Part shown: one piece after another, positions 1 to 6,109 of the stretch
Layout: the number at the start of each line of letters is the position of its first letter
Position numbering within the stretch: the first letter of the stretch is position 1
NCBI GenBank assembly: GCA_019307805.1
Contig: JAFDIX010000100.1
Location: 1-8,923 of the forward strand
Length of the DNA: 8,923 nt
DNA from: Deltaproteobacteria bacterium
Lineage (GTDB): Bacteria > Desulfobacterota > DSM-4660 > Desulfatiglandales > HGW-15
Direction: 5' to 3'
The notes under the pieces: generated by a model
What the model was told of the DNA's origin: nothing
The model's database searches: none
Seen by the model: the letters and a program-made list of their open reading frames with translations, nothing else
Made by a program: the position numbers and the translations under genes

Positions 1-162
1 CACATCCCCGGATATAAAATAGGGTATGCCGCACCCTCCATAGGATATCAAATCACTTTGATCGATCAGAACCACATGGGATTCGGGCTCCAGTCTCTTT
101 AACCTGCATGCTGCCTTGGGTCCAAGTGCAACAGCACCGATAATGACGATATTCTGTGCCAT
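1..162 (-). CDS. FAD-dependent pyridine nucleotide-disulfide oxidoreductase (CoA-disulfide reductase/NADH oxidase type), N-terminal part only
   Basis: Only the first 54 codons are in the window; the gene runs off the left edge. The ATG at 162 is preceded by GAGGAG at 169-174 with a 6-nt spacer, which fixes the start. The protein opens with a Rossmann beta strand and a glycine-rich turn (IGAVALG, residues 8-14) in the G-x-V-A-x-G form typical of CoA-disulfide reductases, NADH oxidases and NAD(P)H polysulfide/persulfide reductases. An acidic end of strand 2 follows (VLIDQ, 31-35). Next comes YGGCGIPY (41-48), whose Cys44 matches the single redox-active cysteine of that family. Members use NAD(P)H and FAD to reduce CoA disulfides, polysulfide or oxygen in the cytosol, and many carry a C-terminal rhodanese domain; whether this one does cannot be seen. 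It is transcribed divergently from the SUMF1 gene. The family call is firm; the substrate is not. Confidence 0.85.
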   Translation of the reverse strand, partial: MAQNIVIIGAVALGPKAACRLKRLEPESHVVLIDQSDLISYGGCGIPYFISGDV

Positions 163-199
163 AATTCACTCCTCGAGATCTTTCCTTTTCCTCATCATC

Positions 200-217
200 G
201 GGGGATTTCGAACCCCC
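200..217 (-). promoter_or_regulatory. GC-rich hairpin in the oxidoreductase 5' leader
   Basis: Five G residues at 200-204 pair with five C residues at 213-217 around an 8-nt loop that contains TTCGAA. On the minus strand it would lie in the 5' untranslated leader of the oxidoreductase, about 37 nt upstream of its ATG and downstream of the candidate promoter. No U-tract follows the stem on the minus strand, so it does not look like a rho-independent terminator. It could stabilise the leader or bind a regulator. Its resemblance to a tRNA T-arm is noted, but no other tRNA parts are present. The pairing is direct observation; a function is not shown. Confidence 0.4.
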
Positions 218-242
218 AAACCTGAAGGACATGGGATGAATA

Positions 243-272
243 GTTATAGGCCATTTGTGATCGCCTTTTCAA
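243..272 (-). promoter_or_regulatory. Candidate sigma-70-type promoter for the oxidoreductase
   Basis: On the minus strand, TTGAAA (272-267) stands 18 bp upstream of TATAAC (248-243). The -35 box matches TTGACA at 5 of 6 positions and the -10 box matches TATAAT at 5 of 6. Transcription would start near 236, giving a leader of about 73 nt that includes the hairpin at 200-217. The assignment rests on motif match and position only. Confidence 0.45.
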
Positions 273-305
273 TGCCTTTGAGTATCAAACCCCTTATTTC
301 CACTG

Positions 306-465
306 CTAGGAGGCTGTCGGAAAACCCCCATCTGCTGTGTTATCCTCATCCCTCGTCACTGCGGTGTACTTATATGTACGCCTTATTCCTCGGGATTTCG
401 GATGCCTTGCATATGGAGATTTTCCATCAACCTCCAATAGAGCTGGTTCTCCGACAGGCTGCTAG
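306..465. mobile_element. MITE-like non-autonomous inverted-repeat element
   Basis: The 20-bp ends at 306-325 and 446-465 are inverted repeats of each other matching at 17 of 20 positions. Both carry the core CTGTCGGA and both are tipped by CTAG. Inside, the left half folds on the right half around a near-palindrome at 366-379 (GTAC-TTATAT-GTAC). Further paired blocks include GGAAAA at 319-324 against TTTTCC at 419-424. The element is about 160 bp and has no coding capacity, so it would need a transposase in trans. The CTAG tips could be a duplicated target of the kind known for some IS5-group elements, but a palindromic CTAG could equally be part of the inverted repeat. Alternatives are a REP-like repeat or a structured RNA. 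It lies between two divergent genes, a typical landing place. Confidence 0.6.
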
Positions 466-497
466 GGTGGCTCAGGTTCCGTTTATTTCATAAAACG

Positions 498-523
498 ACC
501 CATTTTTCTTGACCTTAATGGGT
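498..523. promoter_or_regulatory. Dyad across the SUMF1-gene -35 region
   Basis: ACCCATT at 498-504 is an exact inverted repeat of AATGGGT at 517-523, with a 12-bp spacer. The -35 element at 509-514 lies in the middle of the dyad, a position that suits an operator. The right arm is followed by TTTCTTC, so a weak terminator acting on readthrough from the left is an alternative. Only the symmetry is observed. Confidence 0.3.
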
Positions 524-536
524 TTTCTTCTATAGG
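509..536 (+). promoter_or_regulatory. Candidate sigma-70-type promoter for the SUMF1-gpmI block
   Basis: TTGACC at 509-514 (5 of 6 to the -35 consensus) is followed after 16 bp by TATAGG at 531-536 (4 of 6 to the -10 consensus). Transcription would begin near 543 and leave a leader of roughly 43 nt before the ATG at 586. The call rests on motif match and position. Confidence 0.4.
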
Positions 537-585
537 CTGAAAGTGTCTTAATTCGAGAACGGACTTTCTTAAAGGGAGGTTTCCC

Positions 586-1485
586 ATGGACCCAATGTCC
601 AAAAAAAAGGCCTTCGGCCTGCGGTGCATAGTGATCCTTTTTGTCATTCTCGGCATTGCACCAATAACGGTCCTTGCAAACGACAAAAAAATCAAAAATT
701 CCCTGGGCATGGAATTCGTTCTGATTCCCGCGGGGAAAAAAATCAAAAATTCCCTGGGCATGGAATTCGTTCTGATTCCCGCGGGGACTTTTACCATGGG
801 CAGTCCCCTGAACGAAGTCAGTCGAAACAGAAGCGAGGACCAGCATATGGTTACCATCACAAAATCCTTTTACATGCAGACCACGGAAGTAACGCTCAAC
901 CAGTGGTGGGACGTTATGGGGAAAAAATTCTTTGGTCGCAGGAAAGGGTATGAGAATGGTCCGGTTACGAAGGTCTCCTGGTTTGATTGCCTCAAATTCA
1001 TTGAAAAGTTGAATAAAAAAGGCCAGGGGGTCTACCGCCTCCCCACGGAAGCAGAATGGGAATATGCCTGCAGGGCCGGAATCCAAACAGCGTATAACTG
1101 GGGAAACGATATTGACTGCAAAAAAGCCATGTTCGCAAACAATACCAAACGGGAGCACGACCAGAGCTGTGTAAATTTTATCCAATCCAAAGGATTTAAA
1201 CTCAACCGACCGGCGCCTGCTAAGAGCTATGCCCCAAACGCATGGGGACTCTATGATATGTCCGGCAATGTCTGGGAGTGGTGTCAGGACTGGTATCAAA
1301 ACTATTATCCCAAAGGGGAAGTAAAGGATCCCAAGGGTCCGGACTCTTCTGAAAAGGGGAGAATTCGGCGTGGAGGGAGCTGGTTTGGAAAGGGTCGTTC
1401 CTGCCGTTCCGCTAATCGGGCCTGGGCAAATCCTGCCGCCAGATTTGAAACTACCGGTTTTCGGTTGGTGCGGGTAGCACCGTGA
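586..1485 (+). CDS. Exported SUMF1/formylglycine-generating-enzyme-fold protein, probably not catalytic as an FGE
   Basis: The 299-residue protein starts at the ATG at 586, behind GGGAGG (574-579, 6-nt spacer). A Sec signal peptide is clear: Lys6-8 and Arg13, a hydrophobic core at 14-30, and likely cleavage after VLA (Ala31), which places it in the periplasm or outside. The SUMF1 domain follows, with its hallmark segments: SLGMEFVLIPAG-TFTMGS, RLPTEAEWEYACRAG (151-165), MSGNVWEWC (225-233), RGGSW (262-266) and TTGFRLVR near the end. True FGEs use two copper-binding cysteines, Cys336 and Cys341 in the human enzyme. Counting from RGGS, the second is kept (Cys273) but the first is Gly268. Sulfatase activation is therefore unlikely; a binding or structural role, or another reaction, is more probable. 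A perfect tandem duplication repeats residues 34-50 as 51-67. The stop overlaps the start of gpmI, so the two are probably co-translated. Confidence 0.85.
   Translation: MDPMSKKKAFGLRCIVILFVILGIAPITVLANDKKIKNSLGMEFVLIPAGKKIKNSLGMEFVLIPAGTFTMGSPLNEVSRNRSEDQHMVTITKSFYMQTTEVTLNQWWDVMGKKFFGRRKGYENGPVTKVSWFDCLKFIEKLNKKGQGVYRLPTEAEWEYACRAGIQTAYNWGNDIDCKKAMFANNTKREHDQSCVNFIQSKGFKLNRPAPAKSYAPNAWGLYDMSGNVWEWCQDWYQNYYPKGEVKDPKGPDSSEKGRIRRGGSWFGKGRSCRSANRAWANPAARFETTGFRLVRVAP
685..786 (+). repeat. Perfect 51-bp in-frame tandem duplication inside the SUMF1 gene
   Basis: Two identical, directly adjacent 51-bp units lie at 685-735 and 736-786. Each begins with seven A residues and ends with GCGGGG. Each encodes 17 residues, KKIKNSLGMEFVLIPAG, so the frame is kept and the mature N-terminus gains a second copy of the first beta strand of the SUMF1 domain. 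The absence of any difference between copies points to a recent replication-slippage event or to an assembly error. Confidence 0.95.
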
Positions 1486-3125
1486 TGGCGGTAACGCTTG
1501 AACTTGACAAGTTGAAGACCTTCAACGGCCGAAAGGGACCCCTCCTGCTTATCATCATGGACGGCATAGGCATAGGCCGACGTGATGAGACAGATCCTGT
1601 CTATCTGGCAAATACCCCCACCCTTGACCACCTCTTTAATTCCCGCCTTTGTACCCGGCTTCAGGCCCACGGTCTTGCGGTTGGGCTGCCTTCCGACAAA
1701 GACATGGGCAATAGTGAGGTAGGGCACAACGCTTTGGGTGCAGGCAGGGTCTTTGATCAGGGCGCTCTTTTGGTGAACAATGCCATCAAAAGCGGTAAAA
1801 TTTTCAAGAGTGATCTCTGGCGCCAAATCATTGATCGCGGTGTAGAAGGCGGAACCGTCCATTTCATAGGTCTTCTTTCCGACGGCAATGTCCACTCCCA
1901 TATTGACCAGCTCTTTTCCATGGTGGATGCCTGTGCGGAGGCAGCGGTTACAACCCTTCGGGTGCATGCCCTCCTGGATGGCAGGGATGTGGGAGCGAAG
2001 TCTGCCCTTGACTATATTGTTCCGACCCAGGAGAAACTGAAGACCATCTCCCGGGAGAAGGGCGTGGATTATTGCATTGCATCCGGTGGCGGCCGTATGA
2101 AGGTAACCATGGATCGCTATAATGCAGACTGGAACATTGTGAAGAAAGGATGGGAGGCCCATGTCCTGGGCAAGGGACGATCCTTTCCCTCTGCCGAAGA
2201 AGCCATCAGGACTTTCTATGAAGAAGATGAGCGCATGACCGACCAGTATATGGACCCCTTTGTGGTGGTTGATGACGGGGGAAGACCCCTGGGCCCCATT
2301 GTGGACGGTGATGCCGTTATATTCTTCAATTTCAGGGGAGACCGGGCCATTGAAATATCCCGGGCCTTTATGGAAAAGGATTTTCATGGGTTTGAAAGGG
2401 GCCCCTTGCCGGAAATCATCTATGCGGGAATGATGGAGTATGATGGTGATACGCATATCCCTCCCAACTTTCTGGTGTCTCCGCCTGATATTGACCGTAC
2501 GGTCAGTGAATATCTCTGCGCCGAAGGGATCAGAATGTTTGCCATATCAGAAACGCAAAAATATGGACACGTCACCTATTTCTGGAACGGAAACCGCTCA
2601 GGATATATTGATGCGTCCCTGGAGCGCTACGTTGAAATCCCCTCTGACAGGATTGAGTTTGACAGGGCCCCCAAAATGAAGGCTATAGAGATCAAGGAAC
2701 AGACCATTGAAATGATGAAAACCGGGGACTACCGGTTCGGCCGTGTGAACTTTGCAAACGGGGATATGGTAGGCCACACCGGTGTTCTGGAAGCCACTGT
2801 AATTGCCGTGGAAACGGTTGATCAGTGTGTTGGTGAGCTTCTCAGCGTTATCGACGATCTGGGAGGGATTGCAGTGATCACCGCTGACCACGGAAATGCG
2901 GATGAAATATTCGCCAGAGACGAAAAAGGCAATAAAAAAATAAAGACCGCCCACACCCTCAACCCTGTCCCCTTTATTATTCATGATCCCGGTTATCAGG
3001 GTGAATATGAAATGGTTGAAATGGGGGATCAGGGCCTCTCCAATGTGGCCGCGACCCTTCTTAATCTCCTTGGTTATGAGAAAGTGAAGGATTACGACCC
3101 CTCTCTTATCCATTTTAAAAGGTGA
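1485..3125 (+). CDS. gpmI: 2,3-bisphosphoglycerate-independent phosphoglycerate mutase, plant-type
   Basis: The enzyme interconverts 3- and 2-phosphoglycerate in glycolysis/gluconeogenesis, in the cytosol, using two Mn ions and a phosphoserine intermediate. All metal and catalytic residues are visible (ATG 1485 = residue 1): Asp26 in MDGIG, nucleophile Ser77 in MGNSEVGH, His137 in VHSH, DGRD near 165, Asp427 and His431 in NGDMVGH, Asp468-His469 in TADHGN, and His490 in AHT. At 546 residues it is longer than the common ~510-residue bacterial form. The wording around the active site (DMGNSEVGHNALGAGR, ASGGGRM-VTMDRY, GHVTFFWNGNRSGY-like) resembles plant and trypanosomatid enzymes. The ATG shares one base with the preceding stop (TGATG); a GTG at 1482 would give one extra residue and a 4-bp GTGA overlap. 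No good ribosome-binding site precedes either start, which supports translational coupling to the SUMF1 gene. Confidence 0.95.
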   Translation: MAVTLELDKLKTFNGRKGPLLLIIMDGIGIGRRDETDPVYLANTPTLDHLFNSRLCTRLQAHGLAVGLPSDKDMGNSEVGHNALGAGRVFDQGALLVNNAIKSGKIFKSDLWRQIIDRGVEGGTVHFIGLLSDGNVHSHIDQLFSMVDACAEAAVTTLRVHALLDGRDVGAKSALDYIVPTQEKLKTISREKGVDYCIASGGGRMKVTMDRYNADWNIVKKGWEAHVLGKGRSFPSAEEAIRTFYEEDERMTDQYMDPFVVVDDGGRPLGPIVDGDAVIFFNFRGDRAIEISRAFMEKDFHGFERGPLPEIIYAGMMEYDGDTHIPPNFLVSPPDIDRTVSEYLCAEGIRMFAISETQKYGHVTYFWNGNRSGYIDASLERYVEIPSDRIEFDRAPKMKAIEIKEQTIEMMKTGDYRFGRVNFANGDMVGHTGVLEATVIAVETVDQCVGELLSVIDDLGGIAVITADHGNADEIFARDEKGNKKIKTAHTLNPVPFIIHDPGYQGEYEMVEMGDQGLSNVAATLLNLLGYEKVKDYDPSLIHFKR

Positions 3126-3177
3126 TGGTGTTTTCAATTTACCCACTCTGAAACCTTCTTTTTGACAGGACGACGCC

Positions 3178-4428
3178 ATGCACCGCCGATGGGCTATTTT
3201 CGCCATAACTTCGTTCAACTTCTTCCTGTCCCAGTTCTACCGTTCCTCCAATGCCGTCATTGCACCACAGCTTCTTCAGGACCTGGGCCTGGACACCGCT
3301 GGTCTGGGTCTCATGTCCGCCGCCTTTTTCTATGCCTTTGCTTTTACCCAGATCCCACTTTCCATGCTTCTGGACCGTATCGGGCCAAGGAGGATGATGA
3401 CAGGCCTTTCCTTGTTGGGGATAACAGGGGCCCTGATATTTGCCTGGTCCAATTCTCTGAACCAGGGGATTATTGGGCGGTCTCTGCTGGGGATTGGTAT
3501 GGCGTGCAACTTGATGGGGACCTTCAAGCTTTTGACACTATGGTTCCCTTCCGGCAGTTTTGCCACGCTTTCCGGGGCAGTCTTTTCCATCGGATTTATT
3601 GGGAATATCGCCGCCACCACACCTCTTGTATTTCTGGTCCAGCGGCTGGGATGGCGTATGGCGTTTACCTCCATCGCCGGCATCAACTTTATTCTCGTGA
3701 TTATGCTTTTTTGTGTTGTTCGCGATAAACCCTACCAGGGTTCCGGCCATGAGGATGCTCCTGGGAGTGTCCCTGAAACACCCAGGGTCCTCCCAAACAT
3801 GAAGTTGCTTTTGAAAAACAGGGACTACTGGATTATCTCCCTGGGCACTTTTGTAGGTTACGGAAGTTTCGCAGCCTTTCAGACCCTCTGGGCAGGCCCC
3901 TATCTCATCGAGGTCATGGGGTTTTCTCCTTTTCATGCCGGGAATCTCCTCTTAATAGTGAATCTTGGACTTATCATTGGAAGCCCCATGTGGGGAGCCA
4001 TGACTGACAGGGTCTTCAAAACGAGAAAATGGATTATTTTGCCTGGACTCTTTCTTTCGGCGGCTACCATGCTGGCCATTACAATGATCAACCCCGGAAC
4101 TGCCATCCTCTTGCTCGCAACCCTTTTTTTCTTGTTTGGCCTGGTTCGTGCGTCAAACCTCCTCATGTATGCCCACATCAAGGAGCTTATGCCCCTGGAC
4201 ATGGCAGGTGCCGCCATGACAGGCATCAATTTCTTCACCATGATGGGCCCGGCTGTATATCTCCAGGGTTTGGGTCTGTTTATGCAAAGCCTCTATCCCC
4301 ATGCATCGAGAGGGCCGGCAGCCTTTAATGCGGCTTTTGTCCTGTGCACCGTCACCCTTATTCTTGCTTCCCTCTTATACTTTGTCGCAAAAGACACAAA
4401 AAGGCCGGGGACCCTGAGAAAAGTCTAA
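3178..4428 (+). CDS. Major facilitator superfamily transporter, substrate unknown
   Basis: This 416-residue inner-membrane carrier has about twelve hydrophobic segments in two six-helix halves, split by a hydrophilic loop at roughly 184-212. The MFS motif A lies between helices 2 and 3 (DRIGPRR, Asp66-Arg67 onward), with a degenerate second copy in the other half (Asp277-Arg278). A motif-B-like arginine is at 101 (RSLLGIG). The start is the ATG at 3178, with AGGA at 3167-3170 and a 7-nt spacer. The N-terminus (FYRSSNAVIAPQL) is typical of organic-anion-type MFS proteins, but I cannot assign a substrate. It begins 52 bp after gpmI on the same strand with no terminator between, so it may share that transcript. 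Nothing suggests truncation. Confidence 0.88.
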   Translation: MHRRWAIFAITSFNFFLSQFYRSSNAVIAPQLLQDLGLDTAGLGLMSAAFFYAFAFTQIPLSMLLDRIGPRRMMTGLSLLGITGALIFAWSNSLNQGIIGRSLLGIGMACNLMGTFKLLTLWFPSGSFATLSGAVFSIGFIGNIAATTPLVFLVQRLGWRMAFTSIAGINFILVIMLFCVVRDKPYQGSGHEDAPGSVPETPRVLPNMKLLLKNRDYWIISLGTFVGYGSFAAFQTLWAGPYLIEVMGFSPFHAGNLLLIVNLGLIIGSPMWGAMTDRVFKTRKWIILPGLFLSAATMLAITMINPGTAILLLATLFFLFGLVRASNLLMYAHIKELMPLDMAGAAMTGINFFTMMGPAVYLQGLGLFMQSLYPHASRGPAAFNAAFVLCTVTLILASLLYFVAKDTKRPGTLRKV

Positions 4429-4437
4429 TGCCGCACA

Positions 4438-4467
4438 TTGATTTTTAAAAGGAATGACCGCTATACT
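4438..4467 (+). promoter_or_regulatory. Candidate promoter for the acyl-CoA ligase gene
   Basis: TTGATT at 4438-4443 (4 of 6) and TATACT at 4462-4467 (5 of 6) are 18 bp apart, in the 118-bp gap between the transporter and the ligase. Transcription would start near 4474, giving a leader of about 70 nt. I see no terminator after the transporter, so the ligase may also be read through from upstream. Confidence 0.4.
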
Positions 4468-4546
4468 TAACCCTCAAGATAAGCCAAATAAACCACCGGG
4501 GATTCATGATGCTGTCTCCCTGCCATAAGCCCTTTGAGGTGACGCC

Positions 4547-6109
4547 ATGCCGCTCAATGAACTACTCCCAAAGGCCGTAAAGCTTCATGGAAATAAAGAA
4601 GCTGTTGTATGTGGCAATGTCAGAATGAATTATGCCACACTTGCAGAACGCACATGGTCACTTGCCCGGGGACTGTTGGGATTAGGGCTGGAGCAGGGGG
4701 ATCGTGTGGCCATCATTCATGAGAACTGCCATGTTTTTTTAGAGGCCTACTTTGCCGCAGCACATCTTGGGCTTATTCTTGTTCCCCTTAATTTCCGTTT
4801 ATCCCAAAATGAACTGGTCATGATCCTGGATGACAGCCAGACGCGTGTGCTGATCGCCCAGCACAACTTTCAGGACAGGGTAGGGGGTCTTCCAGAACAG
4901 GTTCAGGGCCTTGAAAAAATCATTTGGAGCCACAGGCCCCTCACCGGCGAGAAGGAAGATAATATACTGGACTATGAACCCCTGCTTGCAGACCAGCAAA
5001 AATCACCCCCACCCCAGGGCGCTATTCAGGACGATGATGTGGCTCACCTCTACTATACGAGCGGCACAACAGGTCGCCCCAAGGGCGTTATGCTGACCCA
5101 CAAGAATGTGAAAAGCCATGCCCTGGGAACCATCGCAGAGCTCCACCTGACGGACAGCGACCGCTGGTTTCACGTAGCCCCCCTCTTTCATCTGGCAGAT
5201 GCCTGGGCGACCTTCGCCATCACTTGGGTAGGCGGTAAGCACGTCATTATCCCCACCTTTGATCCCCTTAAAACACTTCTTATGATCCAAGAGGAAAGGA
5301 TCACCTTGAGCAACCTGATTCCCACCATGCTCAACATGATGGTCAACCAGCCGGAGGCGGACGCTTTCGATTTATCCAGCCTGAGGGTAATCTTGAGCGG
5401 TGGGGCGCCCATCGCACCTGAGGTAGTGCGCAGGATCATAGAGACATTCAAGTGTGACTACATCCAGACTTACGGAATGACCGAAACCAGTCCCTACCTG
5501 ACACTCTCCATTCTCAAGGACCACCTCAAGGAACTTCCCTGGGAAGAACAACTTGTCTTCAAGGCCAGTACCGGCAGGGAATTCATCGGTGTCAGCCTGA
5601 AGGTGGTGGACGAACAGGGTAGCGATGTGGCCAAAAACAATCAGGAGGTCGGTGAAATCATTGTAAAGGGGGACACAGTAACCCCCGGGTACTGGAACAT
5701 GCCGGAAGAGACCAGGAAGGCATTTCATGATGGGTGGCTTTACACCGGTGATCTTGCCGTCATCAATGATGAAGAGTACGTCAACATTGTGGATCGAAAA
5801 AAAGATATGATCATTACCGGTGGCGAGAATGTGTACTCCACCGAAGTAGAAAATGTCCTGTACATGCATCCGGACATTCTGGAGGCTGCAGTGATCGGAG
5901 TGCCTGACGACCACTGGGGTGAGGCTGTGATGGCCTGCGTGGTGCTAAAAACGGGCTCTCAAGTGAGTGAAGGGGAAATCATTTCCTTTTGCAAGGAACA
6001 TGCGGCCCGTTACAAGGCGCCCAAAAACGTGGCATTCATGGACGCCCTGCCAAGGACCGGTTCCGGTAAGATCTTCAAAAAAGGGTTGCGGGATCATTAC
6101 TTGAGATAA
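4547..6109 (+). CDS. AMP-forming acyl-CoA synthetase (fatty-acid or aryl-acid CoA ligase family)
   Basis: This 520-residue enzyme of the ANL superfamily activates a carboxylic acid with ATP to an acyl-adenylate and then transfers it to CoA in the cytosol. Core motifs are complete and in order: phosphate loop YYTSGTTGRPKG (169-180), the YGMTET adenine-site motif (309-314), the YTGD aspartate (399-402), hinge DRKKD (416-420) followed by MIITGGENVY, and the C-terminal PRTGSGK with catalytic Lys508. Length is normal for the medium/long-chain acyl-CoA and aryl-CoA ligases; the acyl substrate cannot be told from motifs. The ATG at 4547 follows GAGGTG (4536-4541, 5-nt spacer). The gene follows the MFS carrier, which might carry its acid substrate (inference). 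Its 3' end overlaps the opposing gene by 13 bp. Confidence 0.9.
   Translation: MPLNELLPKAVKLHGNKEAVVCGNVRMNYATLAERTWSLARGLLGLGLEQGDRVAIIHENCHVFLEAYFAAAHLGLILVPLNFRLSQNELVMILDDSQTRVLIAQHNFQDRVGGLPEQVQGLEKIIWSHRPLTGEKEDNILDYEPLLADQQKSPPPQGAIQDDDVAHLYYTSGTTGRPKGVMLTHKNVKSHALGTIAELHLTDSDRWFHVAPLFHLADAWATFAITWVGGKHVIIPTFDPLKTLLMIQEERITLSNLIPTMLNMMVNQPEADAFDLSSLRVILSGGAPIAPEVVRRIIETFKCDYIQTYGMTETSPYLTLSILKDHLKELPWEEQLVFKASTGREFIGVSLKVVDEQGSDVAKNNQEVGEIIVKGDTVTPGYWNMPEETRKAFHDGWLYTGDLAVINDEEYVNIVDRKKDMIITGGENVYSTEVENVLYMHPDILEAAVIGVPDDHWGEAVMACVVLKTGSQVSEGEIISFCKEHAARYKAPKNVAFMDALPRTGSGKIFKKGLRDHYLR

Larger units (their letters stand above)
163..585. other. Divergent intergenic region without a gene
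   Basis: This 423-bp stretch separates two divergent genes. Open frames across it show no plausible ribosome-binding site or recognisable protein. It holds, left to right: the leader and hairpin of the minus-strand oxidoreductase (163 to about 236), a candidate minus-strand promoter (243-272), a MITE-like inverted-repeat element (306-465), a dyad (498-523), a candidate plus-strand promoter (509-536), and the SUMF1 leader ending in a strong GGGAGG ribosome-binding site at 574-579. The repeat element sits between the two promoters and covers neither. Confidence 0.7.

Noticed and set aside
200..240. T-arm-like sequence on the minus strand (GGGGGTTCGAAATCCCC), suggesting a tRNA gene or tRNA 3' end.
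   Set aside because: No acceptor, D-arm or anticodon stem can be built from the flanking bases, and no CCA-type end or matching 5' acceptor strand is present.
116..493. A 125-codon plus-strand open frame across the intergenic region.
   Set aside because: It starts inside the opposing oxidoreductase gene, crosses the inverted-repeat element, has no ribosome-binding site and resembles no known protein.
472..1299. A long minus-strand open frame opposite the SUMF1 gene.
   Set aside because: It is antisense to a gene with clear signal peptide, family motifs and ribosome-binding site; its product shows no recognisable domain.
1305..2456. A 383-codon minus-strand open frame opposite gpmI.
   Set aside because: It mirrors the conserved mutase coding sequence, which has every catalytic residue; the antisense product resembles nothing I recognise.
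2598..3218. A 206-codon minus-strand open frame crossing the gpmI-transporter junction.
   Set aside because: It runs against two well-supported genes and has no ribosome-binding site or family motif.
4506..4546. Tandem ATGs at 4506 and 4509 as an earlier start of the ligase.
   Set aside because: They are out of frame with the ligase and lack a ribosome-binding site; the ATG at 4547 has GAGGTG at good spacing and fits the family N-terminus.
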